Shown here: piece after piece, positions 34,848 to 44,123 of the stretch
How the letters are laid out: each line of letters opens with the position of its first letter
Position numbering within the stretch: position 1 is the first letter of the stretch
Assembly: GCA_013299115.1 (NCBI GenBank)
Contig: JAAFKA010000018.1
Location: 49,594 to 113,593, forward strand
Length of the DNA: 64,000 nt
Direction: 5' to 3'
Source of the DNA: Cytophagales bacterium
Lineage (GTDB): Bacteria; Bacteroidota; Bacteroidia; Cytophagales; Thermoflexibacteraceae
Program-made: the position numbers and the translations under genes
The notes under the pieces: generated by a model
Told to the model about the DNA's origin: nothing
What the model saw: only the letters and a program-made list of their open reading frames with translations
Database searches by the model: none

Positions 34848-36113
34848 TTACATTGTTGGATAGTAGGTATCCAATTTTTCCACCAAAGTTTTCATACGGG
34901 GCAAATTAATTGCTTTTTGTATGCCCTCTATGCTTTTGCGTTTTTCCACTTTTAACTTTTCTATTTGGTTGGTTACCATTTGTGGTGTATCACTCAATTT
35001 ATCGGTAGCTGCTTGGTCTAAAATAGCCAACATTTCTTGGTTATTTTTGTCAATCATGGCAATATACTGCCCAAACAAAAATTCAAAATCTTTGTGCATT
35101 CCAATTACCTCCTCTGTTCTTTTGTTCATATTGACTAATTGGGGATTACCTTCCAATATTTTGCCGTAGTTGATTTTGCCCTTGTCTGTAAATTTTTTCT
35201 CTATTTCGTCCATATATCGGTAGGCAGACTCTCTATTATAGACCGAAAATAGGTAATTGAGTTGGGTGGAAGCCGAATTATCAGCCTCACTTTGCGGTAT
35301 TTTGGGACTAAAACCACTTTCTACTAAGTTTTTGGTAACAAATTCCCTCAATTTGTTGTGCAGATTACTGTTAGACACCTTAAAGCTATTCAAACTTGAA
35401 CTGAAAGTTTGGTTGGCGTTATTTAGTCGCACATAATAAGAAGTGTATTTGTCCAAATCACGTTTGAGGTTACTGAGATTTTCGGCAGAAATTTTGTCTT
35501 CGTTAGCTCCCAAAGAGGCTACATAGCTAAACATAGACGTACCAATATTTAGCACAGGAGTCATAGAAGTTACACCTTTTACGACAGGATTGTCGAGCAT
35601 CAACTTTGCAAATTCCATAAAACGACCTTTCTTTTTTAAAGGAGGTAAATTGGCATCTACAATTTGCATAATTTTTTTGTTGTAAGAAAAGCCCATACTT
35701 TCGCTGGCGGGGTTGTTTAGGTCGGTAAGCATACCTTGATAGGTTTCCAATTGGTTGAAAGCCTCCAAAGTATTAAGTCTATCATTGAGCATTTCAAAAT
35801 ACTCAAAAGAATAGAGCAAATTGTTTTTGATAATTCGATACCTGCTTTCTTCGTTGATTTCGAGCTTTGTTCTGAATTGGCGGAGTCCTGCGTCGGCTTT
35901 TTGGAGGTCGAGTTCGTGTTGTCCTATGGTGTTGTAGGCAAATTTCAACGAGTCGTTAAGTCGGTTCATGCGGTTTTGGTTCTCCGTCAATTTCATTAGT
36001 AACTCCTGATTTTGGCGAATCAATAGCTTAACCGTAGTAGAATCTATGCTTTGGGCTGCTGTTTTGTCAAAAAAGCACAAAACACAAAGAAAGATAAATG
36101 CAATTTTTTTCAT
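34848..36113 (-). CDS. Exported coiled-coil protein of unknown function
   Basis: The 421-residue product has a signal peptide (MKKIAFIFLCVLCFFDKTAA, cleavage near AAQS). Residues 30-120 are heptad-rich (LLIRQNQELLMKLTENQNRM) and likely a coiled coil. The middle has a Gly/Pro-poor helical region with PVVKGVTSMTPVLNIGTSMF, which might insert into or line a membrane. I do not recognise the family. It is transcribed alone, convergent with nuoG. Confidence 0.65.
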   Translation of the reverse strand: MKKIAFIFLCVLCFFDKTAAQSIDSTTVKLLIRQNQELLMKLTENQNRMNRLNDSLKFAYNTIGQHELDLQKADAGLRQFRTKLEINEESRYRIIKNNLLYSFEYFEMLNDRLNTLEAFNQLETYQGMLTDLNNPASESMGFSYNKKIMQIVDANLPPLKKKGRFMEFAKLMLDNPVVKGVTSMTPVLNIGTSMFSYVASLGANEDKISAENLSNLKRDLDKYTSYYVRLNNANQTFSSSLNSFKVSNSNLHNKLREFVTKNLVESGFSPKIPQSEADNSASTQLNYLFSVYNRESAYRYMDEIEKKFTDKGKINYGKILEGNPQLVNMNKRTEEVIGMHKDFEFLFGQYIAMIDKNNQEMLAILDQAATDKLSDTPQMVTNQIEKLKVEKRKSIEGIQKAINLPRMKTLVEKLDTYYPTM

Positions 36114-36292
36114 GTTTATAATTTTTTACTTTATGTTTGTTGGCAATAAAAGTCAATGATTTATTGTAGATAAAAAATATCAACCCCATAAGGGTTTAAA
36201 GTACTTGCAGAGTTTGTGTAGCAAATTTAAGGAATAAAATACAATTTTCATAAGAAAATAAACACACTTGCTAAATAAAATGTTTTGTTTAC

Positions 36293-36949
36293 ATGCACTT
36301 AGTTGATACGTACAAACACAAGGGAATGCGGCGTGCTATGTTGCAAAATCTGCCTATCAAAGCCTTTATTCACGAACAAGTATTGGCTGCTATGGACAGA
36401 GTGCCACGCCATTTTTTCTTTGAAAGTGCCTTTGTAGAGCAAGCCTACCAAGACAAGGCTTTTAGCATAGGCGAAAAGCAAACCATTTCGCAGCCCTCTA
36501 CGGTGGCTTTTCAAACCGAATTGTTGGCAGTGGAGTCGGGGCAGTCTGTTTTGGAAATAGGCACAGGGTCGGGCTACCAAAGTTGTGTGTTATTGGAGTT
36601 GGGTGCAAAATTATACACCATAGAGTTTCACCGCAGCCTGCACGACAGGGCAAGGCAGCTATTGAAACAGATGAAATACGAGGCTTATTTTGTTTGCGGC
36701 GATGGGTCGGTGGGCTTGCCTACTTTTGCTCCTTACGACAGAATTTTGGTAACGGCAGCAGCCCCGCAAGTGCCTCAACCTTTGCTCAACCAACTCAAAA
36801 ATGGCGGTGTGATGGTTGTACCCGTAGGCAATGCAGCGGACACGCAACAGATGTATCAGATACAAAAAACAATGACAGGGGAGTTGATTATCAAAAAATA
36901 CGATAATTTTAGGTTTGTGCCGTTGCTGGGGAAGGAAGGAGTGAAATAA
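36293..36949 (+). CDS. pcm: Protein-L-isoaspartate O-methyltransferase
   Basis: A 218-residue SAM-dependent methyltransferase. The family opening KAFIHEQVLAAMDRVPRHFF and QTISQPSTVAFQTELL precede motif I VLEIGTGSGYQSCVL. Later blocks are FVCGDGSVGLPTFAPYDRILVTAAA and the C-terminal FRFVPLLGKEG, diagnostic for Pcm. The enzyme methylates isoaspartyl residues so that damaged proteins can be repaired. Length is typical. No surE or nlpD neighbour is present. Confidence 0.95.
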   Translation: MHLVDTYKHKGMRRAMLQNLPIKAFIHEQVLAAMDRVPRHFFFESAFVEQAYQDKAFSIGEKQTISQPSTVAFQTELLAVESGQSVLEIGTGSGYQSCVLLELGAKLYTIEFHRSLHDRARQLLKQMKYEAYFVCGDGSVGLPTFAPYDRILVTAAAPQVPQPLLNQLKNGGVMVVPVGNAADTQQMYQIQKTMTGELIIKKYDNFRFVPLLGKEGVK

Positions 36950-37036
36950 AAAGTAGATAAGGGAATGAGTAAGCCATCTGCCTCGCCGTGTCATAATGAT
37001 AACGCAAAAATACAAATTTAAAATATTATTATCTTA

Positions 37037-38851
37037 TCAATTTACCGCATCTCCTCGCAATGCCCTAAACCTTTTTCGGGCTTCGGCAGTGTAGATACTC
37101 CCCTGAAAATCAGCTAATTGCTTTTGGTACAATTCCATTGCCTTGTTTTTATCTTTCAGATTTTCCTCATAGATAGTTGCCAATAAAAAGTTGGCATCAT
37201 CAGCCAAAATATCTTCGGAGTAGTCTTTCATTATTTTTTCTAAGGCGGTGATAGCAGCCGAATACTTTGCCTGTTTGAGATAAATAGACGTTTTTGCCCA
37301 ATACACCTCGTCTGTTAAACTATGTTCAGTAAATTTGCCAAGAAAGGCATCATAACGGCTAAGGGCTTCGTCTAATTGTCCCTGAAAAACCAGCAAATCT
37401 ATGGCTGCAAACTCCGACAAAGCAGTAGCCGAAGTATCTAATTCCAAATTGTCGCTGATGAGGAGAGAAAGGTGCAACGCATCATTGGAAATTTCTCTTG
37501 TGGTGGCAGTTTTCAGCACGTCTAATTGCGACTTTGCAAACTCAAAATCTCCTTTGTAGTAGTAGAGTTTTGCGTTTTTTAGCTTTGCCAAATGACCCAA
37601 ATTTTTTTCTTTTTGCGTTTTTTCTACTTGCGAATAAAGCAAAGTGGCTTCCCAAGGCTCAGATTTGAGCAAATAAATATCTCCCAAATCCAATTTGGCT
37701 TGGTCTATAAAATCCTGCCTTACGCCTGCTTGCCTCGACTCTATGATTTTTTGCAACACCACCGTAGCCGTATCTTTGTTATTGAGGTAAAAAGCCTGTA
37801 ACAAAGCCATGTTTCGAGCCGACTCTGCGGTAGAGCCATTTAGCCCTAATTCGGCTAAGATACTGTTGTAGTCGTCTATTAACTGCCTGATTTTCTGTTT
37901 GTTAATAGGAAAAGTGTTTTTGATTTGCTCCTCTTTTGCCTCTACCAACATTCGTTTTGCCGTAGGGTAAATTGCCAATCCTTTGTAGGTCGTTACTAAA
38001 TATTCGCAACATTTCACTACGCTGTTGTAGTCTTTGTTTTTAAAAGCTGTGCGGGCTATGTCCAATACTTGGTCGCCCAGCAAATTTTGTCTTTTGTCTA
38101 AGGCTTTTGCTTGCAAAAAAGCATTATAAAATTGCTTTTTTTGCATAAAAAACCAAACCAACAATTTCGTGTAGGCGGGTTGTTCAGGATATTTTTGGAT
38201 AAAATCAACCAAAATAGTTTCTAATTTATCAAAATCCTCCTCATCACGCACACGCATTTGCAGCACATTTTGGATGTTTTCTGCCTGTTCAGGATAGGCA
38301 TTGACCACTTCCAAATATTCGTGAATCATCTTGTCCATCTTGCCCCACAAGGCGTAGAGGTGAGCCAACTCGTAGGTGTATTTGTCTTGCCCATTTTTTC
38401 GCCCCGCCAAATACAATTTTTCTGCATATTCATAAAAGTTGCCCTGCAAATAATAGTTCACATTTCTCCGAATGAGGAAATCATCTTTTTGTATTCTTTC
38501 TGTAAACTCGTCGAGTTGCTTGGCTGCTTCTTTGTCTTTTTTCTGTAAGTTTAAGACTGTGGCATAGTCTATATTGAAAAAACCCTCTGTTGGGAAGTTT
38601 TTTGCCTGTTTTTTTACATACTTTTCTGCCTCCTCATACTTTTGGAGTTTGAGCAAAGCATCTAAATAATTTTTGTGGATTTCGTAAATAAATTGCTGCT
38701 TTTTTGCCAATTTTTCATACAACAAAACGGCTTTTTCATGCTCTCCCTGCCCATAATATTCGTTTGCCAGCAACAAATCTGTTTCGGTTTGGGCAAGGCT
38801 TAGTCGGCAAATTGCCAATAAACAGCATAAAATAATGAGTAGTTTTTTCAT
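37037..38851 (-). CDS. Exported TPR-repeat protein, 604 residues
   Basis: It starts with a signal peptide (MKKLLIILCCLLAICRLSLA, cut near LAQT). TPR-like repeats run through most of the chain: LLANEYYGQGEHEKAVLLYEKL, YLDALLKLQKYEEAEKYV, YELAHLYALWGKMDK, VYWAKTSIYLKQAKYSAAITAL and a C-terminal NFLLATIYEENLKDKNKAMELY. The final repeats resemble the BamD/YbgF type of envelope TPR proteins. The function is probably assembly or scaffolding in the periplasm, unproven. It precedes the rhomboid gene in reverse order, with a palindromic element (38868-38974) upstream. Confidence 0.8.
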   Translation of the reverse strand: MKKLLIILCCLLAICRLSLAQTETDLLLANEYYGQGEHEKAVLLYEKLAKKQQFIYEIHKNYLDALLKLQKYEEAEKYVKKQAKNFPTEGFFNIDYATVLNLQKKDKEAAKQLDEFTERIQKDDFLIRRNVNYYLQGNFYEYAEKLYLAGRKNGQDKYTYELAHLYALWGKMDKMIHEYLEVVNAYPEQAENIQNVLQMRVRDEEDFDKLETILVDFIQKYPEQPAYTKLLVWFFMQKKQFYNAFLQAKALDKRQNLLGDQVLDIARTAFKNKDYNSVVKCCEYLVTTYKGLAIYPTAKRMLVEAKEEQIKNTFPINKQKIRQLIDDYNSILAELGLNGSTAESARNMALLQAFYLNNKDTATVVLQKIIESRQAGVRQDFIDQAKLDLGDIYLLKSEPWEATLLYSQVEKTQKEKNLGHLAKLKNAKLYYYKGDFEFAKSQLDVLKTATTREISNDALHLSLLISDNLELDTSATALSEFAAIDLLVFQGQLDEALSRYDAFLGKFTEHSLTDEVYWAKTSIYLKQAKYSAAITALEKIMKDYSEDILADDANFLLATIYEENLKDKNKAMELYQKQLADFQGSIYTAEARKRFRALRGDAVN

Positions 38852-38867
38852 AGAATTTGCAAATTTT

Positions 38868-38974
38868 CCCCACGTTGCACGTGAGGCTATTGAAAGTTCA
38901 ACCTCTTCGAGGTTGTTAGCTACTTCGCAACCCCGAAGGGGTTAAACATAAATAGCCCCACGTGCAACGTGGGG
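38868..38974. repeat. 107-bp palindrome related to the 69-bp array
   Basis: CCCCACGTTGCACGTG at the left and CACGTGCAACGTGGGG at the right are complementary; internal AACCTCTTCGAGGTT and AACCCCGAAGGGGTT add two hairpins, and GGCTATT/AATAGCC join them. The motifs are those of 21033-21441, with CCCTACGT replaced by CCCCACGT on both arms. Confidence 0.8.
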
Positions 38975-39005
38975 ACGTATGCGTACATTTTTTACGATTT
39001 TTTAA

Positions 39006-39653
39006 TTACTTCTCCTGATATTTGTACTTAAATTGGTTGCTTTCCATATTTTGGTAGCCTGTTTTGTAGTCGTCAAAGTAGGTTTTAGAAGTTTCAGGCA
39101 CTTCGTCATTTTCCTTTATTTTTCTGAATCCATAGGCAATCAAGCCACCCATAATAGCCCCGATAAGGTGCGACTCCCACGAAACACCTGGGTAGATTGG
39201 CAACACGCCATACACCAAACCTCCGTATAAGACTACCACCGTTACGGCTATGCCCAAAGCCTTGAAGTTGCGGCGAAAAACTCCTGAAAAGAACAAAAAC
39301 GAAGCAAAACCATAGACCACGCCGCTTGCTCCTATGTGATAAGACCCTCTTGCGACTAACCACACACCCAAACCTGTACCTAACCAAAGTAAGGCAATGA
39401 CAGGAATGGCTATTCGTTTATAGAAAAATAAAATGGCTGTGCCTAAAACCAAAAATGGTATGGTGTTCGACAGCAAATGGTCAAAATCTCCGTGCAAAAA
39501 CGGGGCAAGCAAAATGCCTATCAAGCCGTCTTGGTGGCGAGGATAAATACCAAAATGCCCCAAACTGATGCGGGTAAGGCTTTCAAAACCTTTTATCAAC
39601 CAAAAAATTGCGGTGATACCAAAGGTATATTTAAAACTTTTATATAGACTCAT
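39006..39653 (-). CDS. Rhomboid-family intramembrane serine protease
   Basis: A 215-residue, six-helix membrane protein. The catalytic serine is in GASGVVYG (about residue 110) and the catalytic histidine in SWESHLIGAIMGGLIAYG (about 160). The oxyanion-side motif HGDFDHLLSNTIPFLVLG, with the HxxxxHLxxN pattern, is also present. Rhomboids cut transmembrane substrates within the bilayer; the substrate is unknown. The C-terminal 40 residues are a charged cytoplasmic tail rich in Lys, Asp and Tyr. Confidence 0.9.
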   Translation of the reverse strand: MSLYKSFKYTFGITAIFWLIKGFESLTRISLGHFGIYPRHQDGLIGILLAPFLHGDFDHLLSNTIPFLVLGTAILFFYKRIAIPVIALLWLGTGLGVWLVARGSYHIGASGVVYGFASFLFFSGVFRRNFKALGIAVTVVVLYGGLVYGVLPIYPGVSWESHLIGAIMGGLIAYGFRKIKENDEVPETSKTYFDDYKTGYQNMESNQFKYKYQEK

Positions 39654-39754
39654 TGTGATTTTTAGATTTTAAATTAGCTTTTTATACACCTTGCTATGTT
39701 ACATTCATACTTACGCACCTTTTTTGCTTTGGTTGCAAAAATAAAAGTCTTATT

Positions 39755-40237
39755 TCATACCAACCCAAACATTTTTTTCATAGCTGTCCAGAGTTGTAAT
39801 TTTTTCTGCTTGTCAGCAAGTAAATCTGCGAGAGTGTCTGACCAAATCATTTTTTTTTGGTCTTTTTCGAAAAGGCTATATTTTTCACCCAAAATAAAAG
39901 CAGGCTTTTGGCGTGTGAATATCAGAAAATAGTGAGCATAATTAAGTACTTGGGGTTTATATTGGGCAAGAGTTTGACGAGAAACTTGTTCATAAGGAAT
40001 ATGTGTAGCTGTTACGAGGTCTAAAATCAACTTTCTTTCGTCGGGGTGCAAAAACTCATTTTCCAAAATTACAAACAAAACTTTGTCTGTACTGCTGGCA
40101 GTTTCGGCTGTTGATACTTGCCGTTGAGGCGTGGTTGTATGCCCTTGCTTATCAGCAACAGTAGAAGTTTCTGTCGTTGGTTTATCGACAATATACAAGG
40201 TTTCTTGTATTAAAAAAGGAAGAAAAGAATAATCCAT
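39755..40237 (-). CDS. Unknown protein, possibly a DNA polymerase III psi-like subunit
   Basis: The 160-residue protein has a variable Thr/Ser-rich segment (about residues 18-48) and a compact region with VLFVILENEFLHPDERKLIL, YAHYFLIFT and a C-terminal KLQLWTAMKKMFGLV. The order of LL-rich helix, QVLIF-like strand and LW.A.K..F end resembles small Bacteroidota proteins sometimes compared with HolD, but I cannot confirm this. It is encoded between the rhomboid and Smr genes on the same strand. Confidence 0.5.
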   Translation of the reverse strand: MDYSFLPFLIQETLYIVDKPTTETSTVADKQGHTTTPQRQVSTAETASSTDKVLFVILENEFLHPDERKLILDLVTATHIPYEQVSRQTLAQYKPQVLNYAHYFLIFTRQKPAFILGEKYSLFEKDQKKMIWSDTLADLLADKQKKLQLWTAMKKMFGLV

Positions 40238-40302
40238 TTACAGTTAGTAGTGAACAGTTGGCAGCAAATGTTTATCAATTTTTTTACTGTTTACTAAAAA
40301 GT

Positions 40303-41289
40303 TTATTTTAGTTTAACAGAAGTGGCTCCATAGCCAAATTTTTCTTTTTGAGCATCTTGAAAATACTCAACTAAGGTATGTTTGCTCAGTTTTTTGTGTA
40401 TTTCGTTTCTCAATACGCCATTGCCTACGCCATGTATAAAAACTATCTTTTCCAAACCCGCCATAATAGCATTGTCTAACTGCTTTTCGAAAGTATCTAA
40501 TTGCAGTTGCAAAATTTGGCTGCTGTTCATGGTCGTGCTTTTTTCGGTCAGCCTTTCTATGTGCAAGTCCACTTCGATTTTTGGTCTTGAAGCCACCACC
40601 ACTTTGGCGGGTACATCATGACGGCTGCTATACAACATACTTTCTTTGAGAACTTCAGGACGGAGAGCCTCATTTTTAACAGGCAATGGTGGCTCATGGT
40701 CTATCTGAAACAGATAAGTTGTTTGGTTGAGAATGGGGGCTTGCTTTTGGTTTTTATAAAAAGTTTCGGCTGTAAACTTCATTTTTCGACACAAGGGTTC
40801 TCTGAAACTGCCGTAACCTTGCTTAAAGAAAATAGCTTGTATTAACACTGGTGACCACTTCTCGAAGTTTTGTAGCGAAACTTCGTGTACTTTTTGGCTG
40901 CTCCGCTTTTGGAGTGTGCCTGCCGATATGCCGTTATAGCTGCCGTTGTTCGACTCGCCAAAGGAAAACATTATCTGCACATCAGTATTGTTGATGAGGT
41001 AAACCGAAAGTTGCTGGTCGTTGAAGGGCATATAAGCCAAATAAAAGCCTATTTCTGACCACACTTTGACTTCAGCCGTAGCACTGGCTGCCCCTATGCC
41101 CTGTGGTTTTTTGCCGTTTTTGCCAAAAACGAGGTCTTCTTCACGAGCAATGACGACCAACTCTGAACGTAAAACAGGGATACGAAAACCTTCCTCTATT
41201 TCTACTTCTACTACGTCATTGGGCAAAAACTTAGTAACAATGCCTTCTTGTTTATGATACAACAGGCGTACTCTATCTCCAATATTCAT
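40303..41289 (-). CDS. DUF2027 / Smr-domain protein
   Basis: A 328-residue protein. The N-terminal MNIGDRVRLLYHKQEGIVTK is a KOW/Tudor-like barrel, the middle (about 75-215) is the beta-rich DUF2027 domain, and the C-terminal 90 residues are an Smr domain: EVDLHIERL, LDTFEKQLDNAIMAGLEKIVFIHGVGNGVLRNEIHKKL. The D-L-H and H-G-x-G-x-G motifs are those of MutS2-type Smr nucleases. The family is typical of Bacteroidota; activity on RNA or DNA is likely but unproven for this combination. Confidence 0.85.
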   Translation of the reverse strand: MNIGDRVRLLYHKQEGIVTKFLPNDVVEVEIEEGFRIPVLRSELVVIAREEDLVFGKNGKKPQGIGAASATAEVKVWSEIGFYLAYMPFNDQQLSVYLINNTDVQIMFSFGESNNGSYNGISAGTLQKRSSQKVHEVSLQNFEKWSPVLIQAIFFKQGYGSFREPLCRKMKFTAETFYKNQKQAPILNQTTYLFQIDHEPPLPVKNEALRPEVLKESMLYSSRHDVPAKVVVASRPKIEVDLHIERLTEKSTTMNSSQILQLQLDTFEKQLDNAIMAGLEKIVFIHGVGNGVLRNEIHKKLSKHTLVEYFQDAQKEKFGYGATSVKLK

Positions 41290-41348
41290 ACAAGATGAAG
41301 TCTATAGCTGCTAAAATGATAGGAAACTTTTGATTATAATTCCCAAAA

Positions 41349-41412
41349 GGTGTTGTTAGAGATGACATCTTTTAATGGTGCGACAACTCGCAAGATGTCA
41401 TCTCTAACAACA
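41349..41412. repeat. 64-bp palindrome, GATGACATC family
   Basis: GTGTTGTTAGAGATGACATC (41349) is mirrored by GATGTCATCTCTAACAACAC ending at 41412. The loop contains TGGTGCGACAACTCGCAA, and a close match to that loop (TGGTACGACAACTCGCAA) occurs on the minus strand at about 27714-27697 beside the CRISPR array. It fills most of the gap upstream of the Smr gene; the remaining DNA to nuoC is AT-rich with no gene. Confidence 0.75.
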
Positions 41413-41601
41413 CTTTTTTGAAAACAACCTTTTCCTTTACAAAGATAATAAATAAAATTGTTAAAATTGCAAAAAAAACACTTGTTTTGTTTTGACAAGC
41501 AAATAGCTACGTAATTTTTCATTTTTAAGTCTAAGTCTAACTATAGCCTGTCTTACATAAGTTAATTTTTTTATTTATGTTACAATATAATGTATTTCAC
41601 T

Positions 41602-41609
41602 TATTTTTG
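41602..41609 (+). promoter_or_regulatory. -7 element of nuoC
   Basis: TATTTTTG matches TAnnTTTG. Initiation about 7 bp downstream would leave no leader for the ATG at 41617 but a short leader for the ATG at 41641. Confidence 0.4.
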
Positions 41610-41640
41610 AACTGAAATGTTTCAGAATAAATCAACCATT

Positions 41641-42177
41641 ATGAATACACCAGAGCAAATAATTAAATTAAAAGCTATTTATGAGTATTTGGAGGCTCAA
41701 TTTGGCGAAAAAACTATATTAGCTGCCGATTTTTCGCCCTTGCAAACCACCTTTGTCATTGCTCCTTCAGCATTGATAGAAATATGTACTGCTTTGCAGA
41801 ATCTATATTTTGACCATCTTGCGTGTATTACAGCCGTAGATTATCCCAAAGAAAATCGAATGGAAATTGTTTACAATTTTTATGCCCTAACCCAAAATCT
41901 TGCACTTGCCCTCAAAGTGCAACTGCCAAGAGTAACTGAAAACGGAGAGCCGCCTGTCTTGCCTACGCTTACTGCCTTGTGGGGAGCAGCTAACTGGCTG
42001 GAAAGAGAAATTTATGATTTGTTTGGTATTGTTTTTAGCAACCACCCTGATTTGAGAAGAATTCTGCTTCCTGCCGACTGGGAGGGTTATCCTCTCCGCA
42101 AGGACTATGTAGCACAAACGACTTATCATGGGTTGGCGGTTAGTGCAGGTCAAATGGATATAAAATATGATGTATAA
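41641..42177 (+). CDS. nuoC: NADH-quinone oxidoreductase subunit C
   Basis: A 178-residue NuoC (30-kDa subunit). The hallmark [20 protein letters not shown] near the middle and the C-terminal [26 protein letters not shown], then GYPLRKDY, are diagnostic. It belongs to the peripheral arm of complex I near the quinone site. A longer start at 41617 (MFQNKSTI) is possible. It is not followed by nuoD; the next gene is convergent, so the complex I genes are scattered in this genome. Confidence 0.92.
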   Translation: MNTPEQIIKLKAIYEYLEAQFGEKTILAADFSPLQTTFVIAPSALIEICTALQNLYFDHLACITAVDYPKENRMEIVYNFYALTQNLALALKVQLPRVTENGEPPVLPTLTALWGAANWLEREIYDLFGIVFSNHPDLRRILLPADWEGYPLRKDYVAQTTYHGLAVSAGQMDIKYDV

Positions 42178-42259
42178 AATTAAACCATTGGTTATCAGTT
42201 AGTTTATGTCATATCCTTTATTTTATACATCATATTTCATATTTGCTCCTAATGCTTCA

Positions 42260-42739
42260 CTAACCTAACAGTTTGCCCAAACCACCCAACAAGCCTCCTG
42301 CGTTATCTCCTAAAAAACTTTTGGCAATGCCTGCAATGGCATCATTGCCACTGATGCCTAATTTGTCTAACAAATCTCCTTCACTTGCAGCCGTACCACT
42401 TTCTTTGCTCGCAAACTTCTGCATGATAAAAGGTACAATCAAGTTAGCGGCTGTTTGGGCTGTTTGTGGATTAATACCTACTTTGGCTGCCAAATCTCCT
42501 GCTAAGTTGCTAATCATACTACCCACCACAGGATTAGCTGCTGTGGATGTTGCACTGCCATTGAACAAACTCATAATTTCGCCTACATTGCCTCCTGCCA
42601 CTTGGCTGATGAGGGTGCTAGTTAGAGAGTCTTGCGTTACATCAAGAGCTTTGCCAGCCTGATTTTGTTGAAGCCCTGCTTGTTGTTGCAGTTGCCCCAA
42701 AAGTTGGTCTTTGCCTAAACTGATTAATTGGTCTAACAT
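42260..42739 (-). CDS. DUF937 protein
   Basis: The 159-residue protein is Gln/Gly/Ala-rich: MLDQLISLGKDQLLGQLQQQ, then VTQDSLTSTLISQVAGGNVG, and a C-terminal GDNAGGLLGGLGKLLG. The repeated helix-turn pattern and Gly-rich end are typical of DUF937 (YidB-like) proteins, whose role is unknown. It is convergent with nuoC. Confidence 0.8.
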   Translation of the reverse strand: MLDQLISLGKDQLLGQLQQQAGLQQNQAGKALDVTQDSLTSTLISQVAGGNVGEIMSLFNGSATSTAANPVVGSMISNLAGDLAAKVGINPQTAQTAANLIVPFIMQKFASKESGTAASEGDLLDKLGISGNDAIAGIAKSFLGDNAGGLLGGLGKLLG

Positions 42740-42935
42740 AAAAATAGTGGATTTTTAAACTTTGGTGCAAATTAAACAAAAAACTATTGTAAAACAACGA
42801 ACTAAATATTATTTACAAATACTTGTTTAGGATTGTATTGCTATAAAAAAATATTATCTTTTTTAGTTTTGCTTTCAAAAAAACTTTACTTTGTTGCGTT
42901 TTCTAATTTTATTTCCAAACACATCACATAAAATT

Positions 42936-43865
42936 ATGCAACTTAGCCAAACCACCAACACCGTTTTAATGGTACGACCTGTTCGGTTTTCGTACAACAC
43001 AGAAACAGCTGAAAGCAATGCTTTTCAATCTCTTGACAAAAGTTGCGAGCCTGATACAGTGCAACAAAAAGCAGTAGCAGAGTTCGACAATTTTGTTGCC
43101 ATTCTCAAACAAAATGGTGTAGAAGTAGTCGTGGTGCAAGATACACCTGAGCCTCACACCCCCGACTCTATTTTCCCGAATAATTGGGGGTCTTATCATG
43201 CCGATGGCAGTGTCATTTTGTATCCTATGCAGGCTGTCAATCGGCGTTGGGAAAGACGTAGAGGAATTTTAGACTTGCTTCGTGAGGAGTTTGTCGTTCA
43301 AAACGAAATAGATTTGAGCCACTACGAAAACGATAATGTTTTTCTCGAAGGCACAGGCAGTATGGTGCTTGATCACCCCAACCAACTTTGTTATGCCTGT
43401 ATTTCGCCACGTACAGATAAAAGTTTACTTGGTATTTTTTCAGAAAAGACAGATTATCAAATCATTGATTTTGAGGCAGTTGATGGCAATGGAAAGCAAA
43501 TTTATCATACCAATGTGGTGATGTGTATGGCAGAAAAATTTGTAGTTATTTGTTTAGATACCATTCGCAATGGGCAGGAAAAACAAAAAGTTGTCAATGC
43601 TTTTTTAGACACAAAGAAAGAAATTGTTGCAATTTCGTTAGACCAAATGAACCACTTTGCGGGAAATATGTTGGCACTACACAACCAACAAGGCGAATCT
43701 CTGTTGGTTATGTCTGAGCAAGCATACAAAGCCCTCAATTCGCAACAAATCCAGCAGATTAATCAACATGCTCGCATTGTCCACGCCCCTATCTACACCA
43801 TAGAAACAAACGGCGGCGGCAGTGCCAGATGTATGATGGCAGAAGTATTTTTGCCAAGAAAATAA
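42936..43865 (+). CDS. ctlX: Citrulline hydrolase / amidinotransferase-fold protein CtlX
   Basis: A 309-residue member of the arginine deiminase / amidinotransferase superfamily. TPDSIFPNNWGSYHADGSVILYP contains the substrate-binding Asp, the NDNVFLEGTGSMVLD block and NMLALHNQQGESLL follow, and the C-terminal TNGGGSARCMMAE carries the nucleophilic Cys. This is the CtlX pattern (citrulline utilization hydrolase). It should hydrolyse citrulline or a related guanidino/ureido compound. ATG 42936 is chosen because the longer frame adds 15 hydrophobic residues without homology. Confidence 0.8.
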   Translation: MQLSQTTNTVLMVRPVRFSYNTETAESNAFQSLDKSCEPDTVQQKAVAEFDNFVAILKQNGVEVVVVQDTPEPHTPDSIFPNNWGSYHADGSVILYPMQAVNRRWERRRGILDLLREEFVVQNEIDLSHYENDNVFLEGTGSMVLDHPNQLCYACISPRTDKSLLGIFSEKTDYQIIDFEAVDGNGKQIYHTNVVMCMAEKFVVICLDTIRNGQEKQKVVNAFLDTKKEIVAISLDQMNHFAGNMLALHNQQGESLLVMSEQAYKALNSQQIQQINQHARIVHAPIYTIETNGGGSARCMMAEVFLPRK

Positions 43866-43924
43866 TTGACAATAACCAAATAATTTTTCTATTTTTTTAG
43901 TAAATTTATCTAAAATATTAATTT

Positions 43925-44026
43925 ATGAGCAACTTTGGACAGTGGAAACGCCAAGCCTTAGCAAAAAGATTTGGCTTGACAGAAAAAAAATCACACCCAG
44001 ATTTATTGCATTTCTCTTTGCGATGA
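43925..44026 (+). CDS. Possible 33-residue peptide or gene fragment
   Basis: ATG at 43925 opens MSNFGQWKRQALAKRFGLTE and ends at TGA 44024-44026. It is basic and could be the start of a decayed gene. No family is recognised, and it is the only coding-like stretch in the gap before lysS. Confidence 0.2.
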   Translation: MSNFGQWKRQALAKRFGLTEKKSHPDLLHFSLR

Positions 44027-44093
44027 TTTTCGAGAGGGAAAATAAAGAAATTAAAAAAAATGTAGCTACTTACCTACCATTCACAATTTTTTG

Positions 44094-44101
44094 TAACTTT
44101 G
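44094..44101 (+). promoter_or_regulatory. -7 element of lysS
   Basis: TAACTTTG matches TAnnTTTG, 22 bp upstream of the ATG at 44124. It argues against the TTG start at 44115. Confidence 0.4.
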
Positions 44102-44123
44102 GGTTTCAAAAAATTTGATTACT